Assembly: GCA_963576725.1 (NCBI GenBank) | Contig: OY755244.1 | Span: forward strand, 77,685,620-77,749,619 | Length of the DNA: 64,000 nucleotides | Direction of reading: 5' to 3' | Source: Azorinus chamasolen | Taxonomy: Eukaryota; Mollusca; Bivalvia; Cardiida; Solecurtidae | Part shown: piece by piece, positions 9,755 through 19,367 of the stretch | How positions within the stretch are numbered: position 1 is the first letter of the stretch | How the letters are laid out: every line of letters begins with the position of its first letter | Made by a program: the position numbers and the translations under genes | The notes under the pieces: generated by a model | The model's input: the letters and a program-made list of their open reading frames with translations, nothing else | What the model was told of the DNA's origin: nothing | The model's database searches: none

Positions 9755-9880
9755 GTGTTAAGTCTTCTATCAAAAGAAGTCTGATTCTGGAGTTTTTTAA
9801 AACAGCTGGTAGCTTAAGACAGAACAACAATTAACCAGAAAGCTCCTTTAGGAAATTTCTGTATTACGTTTGCCCAGGAT
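9755..9880. mobile_element. Degenerate P1 fragment
   Basis: It retains AAACAGCTGGTAGCTTAAG, CCAGAAAGCTCCTTTAGG and TTTGCCCAGGA. Its stem TTAA (normally CTGCATTAAGC) is the insertion site of the next T1 element. Confidence 0.55.
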
Positions 9881-10320
9881 TAACCCTTTACTCCATAAAT
9901 ACGCTTTTCTGTGGCTTTGCAAACAGAGTAGACCCAGATCAGAATGCTCATATAGCGCCGTCTGATCAGAGTCTGCTCTGTTTGCTTATTGAATAATATA
10001 GATTTGGTTCTATAGTTTCTGCCTTGGTTTTAATATACAGTAAAAGCTCTCTATAACGACCACTAAATTGTGTTAATTAGTTGGTATTTAGGGCAGGTGG
10101 TTGCTTAAAGCAATGTGAAGGTAAAACAGAACGCTCCTATAGGAGCGTTCTGTTTTACTTTCACCTTGCTTTAAGCAACTACCTGCCTTTAACTCAAAAT
10201 ATTTGATGTAGTTTAGTGGTCGCTATAGAGAGGTTTTACTGTACCATTTTAAATATTAATCTATGTGATATTCATAACGCCATTGTTTCTTACATGAATA
10301 TTCATGAAGTAAAGGTTTAA
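9881..10320 (+). mobile_element. T1 element interrupted by P2
   Basis: TTAACCCTTTACTCCATAAA at the left and CATGAAGTAAAGGTTTAA at the right. The palindrome arms CCCAGATCAGAATGCTC and GCCGTCTGATCAGAGTCTG surround ATATAG. A P2 element with duplicated TA splits the long arm at 10036-10243. Confidence 0.85.
10038..10241 (+). mobile_element. P2 element nested in T1
   Basis: The left end is CAGTAAAAGCTCTCTATAAC and the right end GAGAGGTTTTACTG, both next to TA. The foldback AAACAGAACGCTCCTATAGG continues into its complement for about 45 bp per arm with few mismatches. 204 bp. Confidence 0.88.
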
Positions 10321-10349
10321 GAAACGTCCTGCTTTACATATTTGCATTA

Positions 10350-10485
10350 ACTACATTAGCCATTAATATTCATGTCAGAAAAATGACGTCATGAATATCA
10401 ATTCGGTGATGTTTTATGATGACATGTGAACAGAAAGTTTTGGTCATGGCAGGAATCTGTTATAAGCTAACAGAGCAGACCCAGT
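10350..10485 (-). mobile_element. T1 fragment
   Basis: A reverse long arm: ATTAATATTCATGTCAG, AATGACGTCATGAATATC, GGTCATGGCAGGAATCTG and CTAACAGAGCAGACCCAG, cut at the palindrome. It keeps a TGACGTCA palindrome. Confidence 0.65.
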
Positions 10486-10518
10486 TTTGAAATGAAATGT
10501 ACTCAGTGATATAAAAAG

Positions 10519-10752
10519 TTAACCCTTTTCCTCCATAAAGACGTATTTTTACGCCTCTGTAAAAGCCACTTTATGAAACCATTGTGATAAATAGAGCATT
10601 TGCTCCTTAGGAGCAAATGCTCTATTTATCACAATAGTTTCAAAACTACACAATTCTAACAGTTCCTTTCTCTAGTAAATGCTCCTTCTTGGTAGAGTTA
10701 TTCAAAGAGGTTGGGTTTTATATAAAAAATAGCCTACGAGGGAATGGGTTAA
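10519..10752 (-). mobile_element. T2 foldback element
   Basis: TTAA at both ends. The 3'-type arm comes first (CTCCATAAAGACGTATTTTT), then the core GCATTTGCTCCTTAGGAGC, then CTCCTTCTTGGTAGAGTTAT and GGAATGGGTTAA. 234 bp. Confidence 0.86.
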
Positions 10753-10789
10753 GCTTTTAAGATTATTATATTAGTATGCATATTAATTA

Positions 10790-10835
10790 AGTGGTCATTT
10801 TAGACAGGTTATTTTAGACAGGTTCTGCTATAATT
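10790..10835 (-). mobile_element. P1 right-end fragment
   Basis: AAGTGGTCATTTTAGACAGG is followed by a repeated TTTTAGACAGGTTCTGCTA, matching the P1 right terminus with a short internal duplication. Confidence 0.5.
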
Positions 10836-10868
10836 TTGCAAATGCTTGCCTCCTATACTACTTTTATT

Positions 10869-11074
10869 TTAAGCCTGTTCTCTATGTCTACCTACGCCTT
10901 TTAACGCATTTGCAAACAAACAAAATAGACCCAGACCAGACGGCTCGTGTAGGAAATCGCTTACCAGGGTCTGCTTATATGTCTGAGTCTACACTTACTG
11001 TCATGGCTAAAAATTTAAAATTTCAGCTGTTGAATATTCATGATATCATTACTATTCATCTGGTAATGGGTTAA
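10869..11074 (+). mobile_element. T1 element, diverged
   Basis: TTAA boundaries at 10869 and 11071. The left palindrome arm AGACCCAGACCAGACGGCTC is intact; the right arm is short (CGCTTACCAGGGTCTGC). The long arm keeps TTGAATATTCATGATATCAT. Confidence 0.7.
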
Positions 11075-11142
11075 AGACAAGCCTGCCAGAATTCTTTCTA
11101 TGGATATACATGTAGAATGAAATTTTAGCGATCTTCTGTCTC

Positions 11143-11371
11143 TTAACCCCCCCCCCCCCCCACACACACACACAAATATAAACGTGTTTTCACGCATTTG
11201 AAAACAAAGTAGATCCGGATCAGACGGCTCTTACTGGAGCCGTCTGATCAGGGTCTGCTCTGTTTTCTAAATGGCTGTAATGTTCCACGTTCCATATATT
11301 CTTGTCACTATTTTGTTCATGAATATTCAGTATTGAAATTTGAATTAAATATAGAACAGGGAAAAGGTTAA
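11143..11371 (+). mobile_element. T1b element with microsatellite in its left end
   Basis: TTAA at both ends. The terminal CCC has expanded to a C-run followed by (CA)n at about 11147-11175. The palindrome CGGATCAGACGGCTCTTACT with GGAGCCGTCTGATCAGGG is intact. The right end is GAACAGGGAAAAGGTTAA. Confidence 0.78.
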
Positions 11372-11789
11372 TTGATTTCAAAATGGCCGATCTCATTGTG
11401 GACGAGGCATGGAGGCGTTCTTTGCAAATAGTATAGATCCCGATTAGACGCCATTGCCGAATGTAGCGTCCGATAAGACATCATTAAAACCAGACACACA
11501 GGTGCCCAGTGTCTGAACATTGCGGATAGTTTGGATCCAGATTGTACTATCTTTGTTATTTTGACTTCAATGATGCCATGATAGTTTCCGCAGACGATAG
11601 ATTGAAAGCAGACGACAACTCGCAGACACAGAGGGAACATATATGTATTATGAACAGACTCCCAGAGGGGTAAATTCACTTTCTGTCAGAGGCAGTTTGT
11701 TTATACACGCACACCTTGCATCTAGTACCACTGGCAGATTGATCGTTCACCGTTAGGATGCTACATGAAAATTCCGTGATAATTTGGCC

Positions 11790-11960
11790 AAACAGTTTGG
11801 ATCCAGATGAGACGCCGAGTAACTCGGCGTCTCATCAGTATCCAAACTGTTTGACGCTCAGCTTGCATAAATGTTTTGAGAACTTTGAAACTAACTTGTA
11901 CGAATGAAGCAGACGAATTAACCAAGCAGACGACAATATTGCTCAGCGCGTTAAAGCTTA
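11790..11960. mobile_element. T3b element, boundaries unclear
   Basis: The palindrome at about 11790-11853 has arms CAGTTTGGATCCAGATGAGA and TCTCATCAGTATCCAAACTG around GAGTAACTC. The right flank contains GAAGCAGACGAATTAACC and AGCAGACGACAATATTGC, the T3/T3b motif. The outer ends have decayed. Confidence 0.65.
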
Positions 11961-12297
11961 ATGAGTGACGTCAGTAAACGTATTTCCATTGGCAAAAGAG
12001 GGAAGATTTTTGTCTTACCAATTAACGGTATTAATCCAGCTCTGTATACATGTTGTCGTTGAGATTCGCAGCAGCTGATCTGGAGCAGACGCGTCTGTTT
12101 CCTAGGAAACTAAAACGTGTGACAGATATTGGCTGCGTTGGGAATAATAACAGTACAGTTGCATTAAGAACAGCAGAAGACAATTTGGAATTGGACGATA
12201 CATGACGGTACAATAAAGATGGGATTTCTACAACACATGGCCTTCTCTAACAGAAGTATATGCGCACTCTAACCTATGTCAAGTAGCCAGTTATTGA
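11961..12297. other. No recognised feature
   Basis: No repeat family or exon is visible in this stretch. Confidence 0.35.
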
Positions 12298-12527
12298 TTA
12301 ACACATTCTCTATTGAATATTCATGCAAGAAATATTGATATCAGGAATATTTATTAGCTGAATTTGTAAACATGATTTTTTGGTATTGGTAGAAACTGCA
12401 GTCAGATCTATCATGATTTCATAAGTAAACAGAGCAGACCCTGATCAGACGGCTCCTGAATGGTCCGTATGATCTGGATCTAGTCTGTTTGCAAAAGTGT
12501 AATAATGCGTTTATATGAAGGGACGTG
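12298..12527 (-). mobile_element. T1 element
   Basis: The left TTAA is followed by the reverse long arm (GAATATTCATGCAAGAAATA). The palindrome ACCCTGATCAGACGGCTCCT is followed by a diverged complement. It ends CGTTTATATGAAGGGACG without a clean TTAA. Confidence 0.75.
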
Positions 12528-12529
12528 CA

Positions 12530-12630
12530 AAATGTAGGAGTGTTAAAACAGGTGGTTGCTTAATATATGGGAAAAAGGTAATACCGAAAGCTGTTTGATA
12601 GTCATTTTTATTTTTTTGTCCCGCATAAGC
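12530..12630 (-). mobile_element. P1 fragment
   Basis: GAGTGTTAAAACAGGTGGTT, then GCTTAATATATGGG and AATACCGAAAGCTGTTT. The termini and most of the right arm are lost. Confidence 0.5.
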
Positions 12631-12634
12631 TATT

Positions 12635-12838
12635 GTACCATTCACTTCATGATATTCATGTACGAAGTAATTACTATGAATATTAATTAAATAATTTTTT
12701 CTGTATCACTATCACATAAAAAAGTGAATGTTTGGCTTTGGCAAGACTTATATATTTCCATAACCAAACAGAGCAAACCCTGATCAGACTATTCCTATTG
12801 TAGCCATCTGATTTGGGTCTACATTGTTTGAAAATGTT
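12635..12838 (-). mobile_element. T1 element, diverged
   Basis: The reverse long arm includes ACTATGAATATTAATTAAAT. The palindrome arms CCCTGATCAGACTATTCCTA and TAGCCATCTGATTTGGGTC are diverged. Its right end merges with the next T1 copy. Confidence 0.68.
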
Positions 12839-12840
12839 TG

Positions 12841-13107
12841 AAGCCTTTACTCAGTAAATACGCCTTTCTGCGCATTTGCAAACAGAGTAGACCCAGATCA
12901 GACGGCTCCTATAGGAGCCGTCTGATCTGGGTATACTCTGTTTGCTAATGATATAATATTGATATGATTCTGCAATTTCTGCCATGGCCAAAACTTCCTG
13001 TGACCTTGTACTATCATAATCTAATTAACATTCATGACGTCATTATTTCTTACATGAATATTCATGATGAATCAGTCAATATGCGCATACAGTGCGTAAA
13101 GTGTTAA
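12841..13107 (+). mobile_element. T1 foldback element, good copy
   Basis: The palindrome is complete: ACCCAGATCAGACGGCTCCT with the apex TATAGGAGCCGTCTGATC. The long arm has CTGCAATTTCTGCCATGG, ATTCATGACGTCATTATTTC and ACATGAATATTCATG. The right boundary is TTAA at 13104-13107. Confidence 0.85.
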
Positions 13108-13165
13108 ACAAACACAACGAACAGGTACCTTTATATCGCAGACAGAGACATCTGTTTCTTCTAAA

Positions 13166-13385
13166 TTAACCCTTTCCTTGTTCAATACTCAAGTAAGATA
13201 TAATGACAACAAGAATATTAATAGCTCATTTTCTGTGATATAAACTATTCAAGATAATTTTTGGCTTTGACAAAAACTGTATAATCAGACCAATACCATG
13301 TCAAAAACAAACAGAGCACACCCTGATCTGGGTCTACTCTGTTTGCAGATGTGTGAAAAGGCGTTTATATGAGGGAAATTGTTAA
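13166..13385 (-). mobile_element. T1 element lacking the palindrome apex
   Basis: TTAA at both ends. The reverse long arm is complete, but AGAGCACACCCTGATCTGGG joins the two outer arms directly, so both inner palindrome arms are deleted. A T1 scrap (ATGAATATTCATGCAAGATT) follows at 13395-13450. Confidence 0.8.
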
Positions 13386-13462
13386 AAGTTTAGTCCATGA
13401 ATATTCATGCAAGATTGCACTCATTATAAATATTAATTAGTTCAATTATTGAATTAAGGATA

Positions 13463-13647
13463 CAGTAGAACCTCTATTTAGCGGCCATTCATGTATTGAG
13501 CATAGGAGTCTTAAGAAACAGGTGGTTGATTAATGCAGGGCAGAAGTAATGCTTTCTGCATAATTATGTCCTGCATTAATCTACCACCTGCCTTACAGAC
13601 CCATTATTAGACATCGTTTTGATGGCCGCTTAAGACAGGCGCTACTG
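13463..13647 (-). mobile_element. P1 element with apex deletion
   Basis: The left end is CAGTAGAACCTCTATTTAGC next to TA and the right end GACAGGCGCTACTG before TA. The core reads AAGTAATGCTTTCTGCATAA, so the GCTCCTATAGGAGC apex has been lost. Confidence 0.8.
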
Positions 13648-13649
13648 TA

Positions 13650-13790
13650 TAAAAAGGAAGCAAAAAGGAATCTGTAAAACACAAGCAAACAGAGCAGACC
13701 TTGATCAGAAGATCCCACTGAAGCTGTCTGATCTAAGTCTATTCTGTTAACATAGACACCAAAAGGTGGGGTTATCAAGTAGAGAGTTAA
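13650..13790 (-). mobile_element. T1 fragment
   Basis: It retains AGCAAACAGAGCAGACCTTG, a diverged palindrome and AAAAGGTGGGGTTATC, ending in a TTAA shared with the following T1b copy. Confidence 0.6.
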
Positions 13791-14000
13791 CCCTTTCCCT
13801 CATATAAACGTGTTTTCACGCATCTGCAAACAGAGTAGCCGTCTGATCAGGGTCTGCTCTATTTGCTAATGGAATTTGAAAATATATGTTTACTTTCTTT
13901 CTTAAATGGCTACGCTGTTCCACCTTCCATATGTCATTATAGGTATTTCGCCAATGAATATTCAGTAGGTACATGTACATAGAACAGGAGAATGGTTTAA
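13787..14000 (+). mobile_element. T1b element lacking one palindrome arm
   Basis: TTAA at both ends. GCAAACAGAGTAG is joined directly to CCGTCTGATCAGGGTCTGC, so the left inner arm is deleted. The right arm has GAATATTCAGTAGGTACATG and ends GGAGAATGGTTTAA. Confidence 0.8.
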
Positions 14001-14011
14001 CTGTTTTCAGA

Positions 14012-14236
14012 TTAACGCTTTGAATGCTTGAAACGAGTTGACTGTCATTTGTAAACAATGTAGACCCAGATCAGTTGGCCCTTAAAGGAGCCATCTGATC
14101 AGCATCTGCATTGTTCCTGTCAGAAATTACACCCGTTCTTACTGAATGAACTCTACCTTTAAGCAGCGATGGACTATTCCACTTTCAAAATCCAGCATAT
14201 ACAAAGGGATTGAAGATAGTTGAAGGAAGATGGTTA
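14012..14236 (+). mobile_element. T1d element
   Basis: TTAACGCTTTGAATGCTTG at the left, palindrome ACCCAGATCAGTTGGCCC with GGAGCCATCTGATCAGC, and a distinct long arm (AGCAGCGATGGACTATTCC) ending GATGGTTAA. It shares the T1 core, but its flanks differ from T1, T1b and T1c. Confidence 0.7.
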
Positions 14237-14327
14237 AACAATTAAAGCTCGTTAGACAAAATTAGGAGAGTACGTTACTGAAGCGTGTGATTGGAAGAGG
14301 AGGGTTTAACGTTTGGTCTTTTAGCCT

Positions 14328-14542
14328 TTAACCCTTTCGCTGCCAAACTCTGTCGTCTGCTAACTTTGTCGTCTGCTACAATTTTTCATTCTTTTGATTT
14401 TCTTCATTTTTGTCTCAAAAACATAGTAACAGTAACAAACAGTTTGTATCCTGATGAGATGCCGAGCTACTCGGCGTCTCATCTGGATCCAAACTGTTTG
14501 CATAGGTAATCACAGATCCGGCATTGGCAGCGAAAGGGTTAA
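14328..14542 (+). mobile_element. T3 foldback element, complete
   Basis: TTAACCCTTTCGCTGCCAA at the left; GGCAGCGAAAGGGTTAA at the right. TCGTCTGC occurs twice in the left arm. The core has ATCCTGATGAGATGCCGAGC and CGGCGTCTCATCTGGATCC. The ends resemble piggyBac-type termini. At 215 bp it is the same length as the copy at 32869. Confidence 0.87.
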
Positions 14543-14571
14543 AATGCTGTGAGCGAATAGGTGATTTACAT

Positions 14572-14635
14572 TGACATACAGTTTGGATCCAGATCAGACG
14601 CCGAGTAAGTTCTCGTCTCATTAGAAACCATGATG
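14572..14635. mobile_element. T3 fragment
   Basis: ACAGTTTGGATCCAGATCAG, ACGCCGAGTAAG and CTCGTCTCATTAG: only the palindrome core, diverged on its right side. Confidence 0.55.
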
Positions 14636-14675
14636 TTTGGCTCTCTGTTCGCTCGTAATTGGGAGACGGAATAGA

Positions 14676-14875
14676 CGGTAGAATCTGTCTTAAGCGGCCA
14701 TCAGAAAAGGTCTAATTACATGTCTGTAAGGCTTGTGGTAGCTTAATGCAGGTCAAAGGTAATGCAGAAAGCTCCTGTATATACTTTTGCCCGGCATTAA
14801 GCAGCCGCCTGCTTTTTAAGTTTCCTATATACAACAAATGAATTGCCGCTTAGTTAAGATTACTGTTGGCGATAA
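14676..14875 (+). mobile_element. P1 element, diverged
   Basis: The left end is CGGTAGAATCTGTCTTAAGC. The core is shortened (GCAGAAAGCTCCTGTATATA). The right end is degraded (CGCTTAGTTAAGATTACTGT). Confidence 0.7.
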
Positions 14876-15111
14876 TGTATGCCAAAAAAGATGCACAGCA
14901 AGCTTAGGGTTAAATGCAGCCGGTATTAGTCCCCTCTGAGACTCGCAAAATTATTTACTTTTCAACTTGAAAGATCCAGGATGCCAATTCTGATTTCATC
15001 TGGTGCCAACGTGGGATTTACCTTCTCAGCACTGAAATATACTGAACTTTTCTAAACAGTCTAAGTAGAAATTGAAATTCTGTTAGGATGGGTTTGGGGA
15101 TATAGAATAGA

Positions 15112-15300
15112 AAAGGCCATTCATTTATTTAACATATGAGTGTTAAAAAAACAGGTGGTTGCTTAATGCAATTCAAAAGTAATGCAGAAAGCGCATAGAG
15201 GAGTTTTATGCATTAATTTTGACCTGCATTAAGCTACCACCTGCCCCACAGACTCTTAATTAGATCTCCTTTTGATGGCCGCTTAAGACAGGTTCTACTG
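15112..15300 (-). mobile_element. P1 element, 5'-truncated
   Basis: It begins inside the left arm (GGCCATTCATTTATTTAACA). The core is AAGTAATGCAGAAAGCGCAT with its complement. The right end GCTTAAGACAGGTTCTACTG is intact before TA. Confidence 0.78.
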
Positions 15301-15420
15301 TATGTAGAAATTGCTATTCTGTTAGGATGAGTGGGATATAATGTAGAGGTACTGTTCATCTGCGCCTATTGTGTGTGTCCAGATACAGAAATCGGCCTCT
15401 CAATTGATTTCTCTCACTGT

Positions 15421-15545
15421 CTCTCTATGAATGAATATTCATGTAAGGAATAATTACTTTATGAATATTAAATAGGTGATTTTTTATGATGGCATACGAA
15501 CATAGAAATTGGGTCATGACAGAAATTGTAGAATAATATATGTAC
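15421..15545 (-). mobile_element. T1 fragment
   Basis: A reverse long arm (GAATATTCATGTAAGGAATA, GGGTCATGACAGAAATTGTA) that stops before the palindrome. Confidence 0.62.
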
Positions 15546-15641
15546 TGTCCCCGTTGGGAGATGTTTTTTCTCCAATATGACCTATTGAAAAGTATCTGTG
15601 AAGCAACTAGCACAGACTCTAGTACTGTTAGGTACAAGCTA

Positions 15642-15971
15642 ATGTAGAACCTGTGTTAAACCATTGTGATAAATAGAGCATTTGCTCCTATAGGAGCAAA
15701 TTCTCTATTTATGACAATGGTTTCACAAAGTGACTTTTTACAAAGGCGTCAAAAGTCGACAATATGAGGGAATGGGTTAAGTGGCAATTTATTTAATGAA
15801 CATAGGAGTTTTATAAAACAGGTTATTGCTTAATGCAGGGCAAAAATAGTACAAGAAAGCTCCTATAGGATAGGAGCTTTCTGCATTACTTTTAACCTGC
15901 ATTAAGCTACCGTCTGCTTTACAGACTCATAATTAGACCTATTTGATGACCGCTTAAGACAGGTTCTACTG
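15642..15971 (-). mobile_element. P1 element interrupted by T2
   Basis: The left end is ATGTAGAACCTGTGTTAA, where T2 sequence begins. P1 resumes at 15781 with a GGCCATTCATTTATTGAACA-like sequence. The apex is AGAAAGCTCCTATAGG with an extra ATAGGA. The right end is GACAGGTTCTACTG, then TA. Confidence 0.8.
15656..15780 (+). mobile_element. T2 element (5'-deleted) nested in P1
   Basis: TTAA at 15656-15659 is followed directly by ACCATTGTGATAAATAG, so the outer left arm is missing. The apex GCATTTGCTCCTATAGGAGC and the right arm to GGAATGGGTTAA are intact. Confidence 0.8.
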
Positions 15972-16053
15972 TATAAAGGATCGAAATGTACCTATAATGA
16001 GGGCACATACCAAAGTACTCAGAGACCTGTCAAGATCATACCAGCATCCTCTA

Positions 16054-16246
16054 CAGTAGAATCTGTCTTAAGCGGCCATCAAAAAGAGGTATCATTAATG
16101 GGTTTGTAAGACGGGTGGTAGCTTAATGCAGGTCAAAAGTAATTATAGGAGCTTTCTGCATTACTTTTACCCTGCATTAAGCAACCACCTGCTTTTAAGA
16201 CTCCTATGTTCAATATATTAATGAGCACTGAAGCCAGCTTATACTG
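16054..16246 (+). mobile_element. P1 element
   Basis: Left end CAGTAGAATCTGTCTTAAGC next to TA. Part of the left inner arm is lost (CAAAAGTAATTATAGGAGC). The right terminus has decayed (CAGCTTATACTG, then TA). Confidence 0.78.
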
Positions 16247-16306
16247 TATATGAGTTAGATCTGTGGCTTACATATTTTGTAATCAGCAATTTTTCCGTAT
16301 TTATCC

Positions 16307-16560
16307 ATAACCCTTTCCTTCATATAAACACCATTTCACGCATCTACAAACAGAGCAGACCAAGATCAGACGGCTCCTATAGGAGCTGTCTGATCAGGGT
16401 CTGCTCTGTTTGCTACTAGAATTTGATAGTTCTATTTCTTTACTTTCTAAAATGGCTGTAATGGGCCGGCCACCTTCCTTATTTCATTATAACTATTTTG
16501 ACCATGAATATTCAGTAGGTATTGAAATTTGGAATAAACATAGAACAGGGACATGGTTAA
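16307..16560 (+). mobile_element. T1b element, complete
   Basis: The left boundary is ATAA and the right boundary TTAA. The palindrome AAGATCAGACGGCTCCTATA with GGAGCTGTCTGATCAGGG is intact. The long arm has GACCATGAATATTCAGTAGG and AACATAGAACAGGGACATGG. Confidence 0.82.
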
Positions 16561-16675
16561 CCCGCTCAATACCAGACGTGCCGTCTGCTGGACACATTTT
16601 CGTTTGTTTCAAGTTTTAGAGTGCGTGCTTGCTTAATCCATTCCCTCATATTGACGACTTTGACCGTTGCACATT

Positions 16676-16966
16676 CATACTTCAAATTTGGCATGCATGT
16701 GCAGCTTATGGGGGCAAACACTTTTAGGGGTGAAATATTAAGGTCAATGTCACACATTAAGGTCAAATGTCAACTTATGGGTCAAATTTAGATTGGCTAT
16801 AATTGTGTCGTCATTAAACGTACATCATTCAAACTTGGCATACATGTGCAGCTTATGGAGACGAACATTTTTAGGGTTGACTTATTATTAAGCTCAAGGT
16901 CATAAATCAAGGTCAAAGGTCATTTTGGGGGCATAGTGTTTCACAAACACATCTTGTTCTTCATAA
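16676..16966 (+). repeat. Two-copy 147-bp repeat rich in AAGGTCAAAGGTCA
   Basis: GGCATGCATGTGCAGCTTAT (16690) recurs 147 bp later as GGCATACATGTGCAGCTTAT. Each unit ends in runs of AAGGTCA (half-sites of the nuclear-receptor type). The style is familiar from bivalve genomes; this is from memory and untested. A short T2 end (16633-16670) precedes it. Confidence 0.6.
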
Positions 16967-16983
16967 TTTAAAACACAGCGTCA

Positions 16984-17085
16984 CACAGTTTGGATCCTGA
17001 TACGTCGTGCAACTCGGCGTCTCATCTGGATCCAAACTGTTTGCATAGATACTCACAGATGCGACATTGACAGCGAAAGAGTTAA
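16984..17085 (+). mobile_element. T3 right part
   Basis: The palindrome (CAGTTTGGATCCTGATACGT, then CTCGGCGTCTCATCTGGATC) and the right arm CACAGATGCGACATTGACAG end at TTAA (17082-17085), which is shared with the next element. Confidence 0.72.
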
Positions 17086-17296
17086 TCGTTATCCTCTATC
17101 CGCGACCTGACTCGCATCTGCAAACAGCTAAGATCCAGATGAGAGGCCGAGTAACTCGGCATCTCATCTGGCATAAAAGGTGTTTGACACTCGGTCAATA
17201 GGTTCTCAGAAGCGTCTTCGAATCGAAGTAGTCACACTTCACAATATCCAAAATTGAGCAGGCATTATGGTATTTTTTACAGTGAGGAAAGAGTTA
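17082..17296 (+). mobile_element. T3b element
   Basis: The T3 core (GATCCAGATGAGAGGCCGAG, TAACTCGGCATCTCATC) has different flanks: CCGCGACCTGACTCGCATC at the left and ACACTCGGTCAATAGG, TTCTCAGAAGCGTC at the right. It ends GAGGAAAGAGTTAT. Confidence 0.75.
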
Positions 17297-17454
17297 TCAA
17301 TTTCGAGATTAATGGCGGGAAATCCGATTACACCCATTGCATAATTATTACTGCTCATAATTCCACAAGTGATTCGTCATAATATTTAAGAAGAAATGAA
17401 ACGCGGATAAAAGAAATTAAGAGAAATACTCTCCATCAAATGTTACTGCAGCAT

Positions 17455-17645
17455 GGGGATGCATTTGCAAACACAATATACCCTGATCAGACGGCTCCTG
17501 TTGGACAGTCGTCTGATCAGAATCTGTTGTTTACGTATGAAGCAATATAGACATGGCCATGGCAGTCTGCAATCGTATACCTTTATAAAACAAAATATAA
17601 AAAATTAGTCAATAAATATTCATGATGTCATTATTTCTGGCCTAT
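17455..17645 (+). mobile_element. T1 element, ends missing
   Basis: GCATTTGCAAACACAATATA, palindrome CCTGATCAGACGGCTCCTGT with GTCGTCTGATCAGAATC, then AATATTCATGATGTCATTA. No clean TTAA at either side. Confidence 0.65.
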
Positions 17646-17726
17646 TTTTTTTTTATAAAAAAAATGGTTACAGCTTTTTAAGAATGAATACTTTATTTCT
17701 GCACCTACCCTCTCGTTTTGATTACT

Positions 17727-17815
17727 TGTTAGAACCATCTTTAAGAGACGATTCTGAAGAGTGGTCACAACATATGGTTCGGTGGAGAAATGCTGATTTT
17801 AGTATTTGAATACGA
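17727..17815 (+). mobile_element. F fragment
   Basis: CCATCTTTAAGAGACGATTC, then GAAGAGTGGTCACAACATAT and GGAGAAATGCTGATTTTAGT: the right half of F. A T3-like GATCCAAACTGTTTGACAC follows. Confidence 0.6.
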
Positions 17816-17856
17816 TCCAAACTGTTTGACACTTTGACTGACGTTTATATGGCGGA

Positions 17857-18104
17857 TTAACGATTTCCCTCATATAAAAGCATTTTCACGCATTTGCAAA
17901 CAGAGTAGACCCAGATCAGACGGCTCTTATAGGAGCCGTCTGATCTGGGTCTGCTCTGTTTGTTTATAGCAATTTATAGATCTGATTATGCAGTGTCCAC
18001 AACAGTGAAGAAGCCCTTTTCCATGTTCCATTTTATTAATTCTGTGCATGAATATTCACGAGGTGAAGACATTTTGAATAAATATGAAACAGGGAAAGGG
18101 TTAG
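17857..18104 (+). mobile_element. T1c element
   Basis: TTAACGATTTCCCTCATATA at the left and GGGAAAGGGTTAG at the right. The palindrome ACCCAGATCAGACGGCTCTT with ATAGGAGCCGTCTGATC is intact. The long arm (CTGATTATGCAGTGTCC, CATGAATATTCACGAGGTGA) differs from T1 and T1b. Degenerate T3-type motifs (GCAGACGACCG, CAGTTTGGATCCAGATGAG) follow to 18245. Confidence 0.75.
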
Positions 18105-18256
18105 CAGAAAGAATAACTTTGAGAATTGTAGCAGAAAACGATTATTGTTTTGCAGACGACCGTTACGTATCTTTAAGAATTCGTGCATATCATGCTACGA
18201 GAATATGTGTAGCCATTTCTAACAGTTTGGATCCAGATGAGACGATTATCAGGCTA

Positions 18257-18480
18257 TTAACTCTTTACTCCTTAGTTGCTGCCTTTAACGCATTTGCAAG
18301 CAGAGTAGACCCAGATCAGCCAGCTCATGTAGGGGTTATCTGATCAGTCTGGTCTGTTTGCTTATGACATAAAAAATTGTTATATATCTGATTCTACAGT
18401 TTGTGCCACGTTTACATATTCAGCTAATTGCTATTCATTATGTCTCGCTTGAATATATACATGTATGAAGTAAGAGTTAA
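18257..18480 (+). mobile_element. T1 element
   Basis: TTAACTCTTTACTCC at the left. The palindrome is eroded at the right (GGGGTTATCTGATCAG). The right boundary TTAA (18477-18480) is shared with the adjoining T2. Confidence 0.72.
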
Positions 18481-18706
18481 CCCTTTCCTTCATAGAATAT
18501 TTTTAGATCCACCCTGTTTGAATAAATCTACCGAAAAGGAGGATTAACTAGAGAAAAGGATTTTTTTTAGAATTTTGTAATTTGAAACCATTGTGATAAA
18601 TAGAGCATTTGCTTCTATAGGAGTAAATGCTCTATTTATCACGATGGTTTCAACAGGTGACTTTAACAGAGACATAGAAAGGTGTATTTATGGAGGAAAG
18701 GTTTAA
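18477..18706 (+). mobile_element. T2 foldback element
   Basis: Shared TTAA at the left, TTAA at 18703-18706 at the right. The apex GCATTTGCTTCTATAGGAGT has compensating-looking changes (TTC/GAG). 230 bp. Confidence 0.85.
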
Positions 18707-18740
18707 GCAACTAAGGTCTAGATACATACAAGACATAACA

Positions 18741-18944
18741 CAGTAAAACCCATCTAAATCGGACGTTCAAATTAGTATAACTACCGGTCATTGAGACGGA
18801 TGGCAGCTTAATGCTGGATGAAAGTCATGCAGAAAGCTCATCTAGGAGTTTTCTGCATGACTTTCACCCGAATTAAGCAGCAACCTGCCTAAAGGTGTCT
18901 AAATTATTCTCTACTTGAATTCCGGTTTAGATGGTTGTTTACTG
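18741..18944 (+). mobile_element. P4 foldback element
   Basis: The left end is CAGTAAAACCCATCTAAATC and the right end TTTAGATGGTTGTTTACTG. The core is GTCATGCAGAAAGCTCATCT with the complementary AGGAGTTTTCTGCATGAC. 204 bp; TA is present only at the right. Confidence 0.78.
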
Positions 18945-19237
18945 TATCCATTATAAGTTTCTCGTCAAAGTGGAGAGAAAACACATTGGTTCTCTTACGC
19001 ATTTCGGACCATGCTGGCCATCTGATATTTCTCAGCATGTTAACATTGAACAGAGTTCTGGGACCCAAATCTGTAAATCAAGTGAAGCACGTCAGTCCTT
19101 TCAGATCGATAGTGAAATTGTCACCATTACGAACCGCGGAACTATTTGTAGCCTGACAGAGTGCCACTTTGGCTGGTTGTTAAGCTGGACTTCCAGCCAT
19201 TTCCAGCCTTTAGCCTCCCCATAACAATATGACTAGC
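18945..19237. other. No recognised feature
   Basis: Two overlapping open frames of 73 and 97 codons run through here, with no domain signature I can name and no clear exon boundaries. I do not call a gene. Confidence 0.35.
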
Positions 19238-19330
19238 ATTTAGAAACAATTTGGATCTAGATCAGACGCCGAGTTAACCAATGTCTGATCAGGAGCTATG
19301 CTGTTTGACATTCAGCCAATAGTAAAGAAA
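19238..19330. mobile_element. T3b fragment
   Basis: ACAATTTGGATCTAGATCAG, ACGCCGAGTTAACC, GTCTGATCAGGAGC and GTTTGACATTCAGCCAATAG match the T3b core and right flank, diverged. Confidence 0.5.
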
Positions 19331-19367
19331 ACAACCCTGAATGATCTTAGTGATGTTTAATAATGAC

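Noticed and set aside
16676..16966. AAGGTCA runs as a nuclear-receptor response element
   Set aside because: The motif is part of a low-copy repeat unit, and its direct repeats follow from that; no promoter context is seen.
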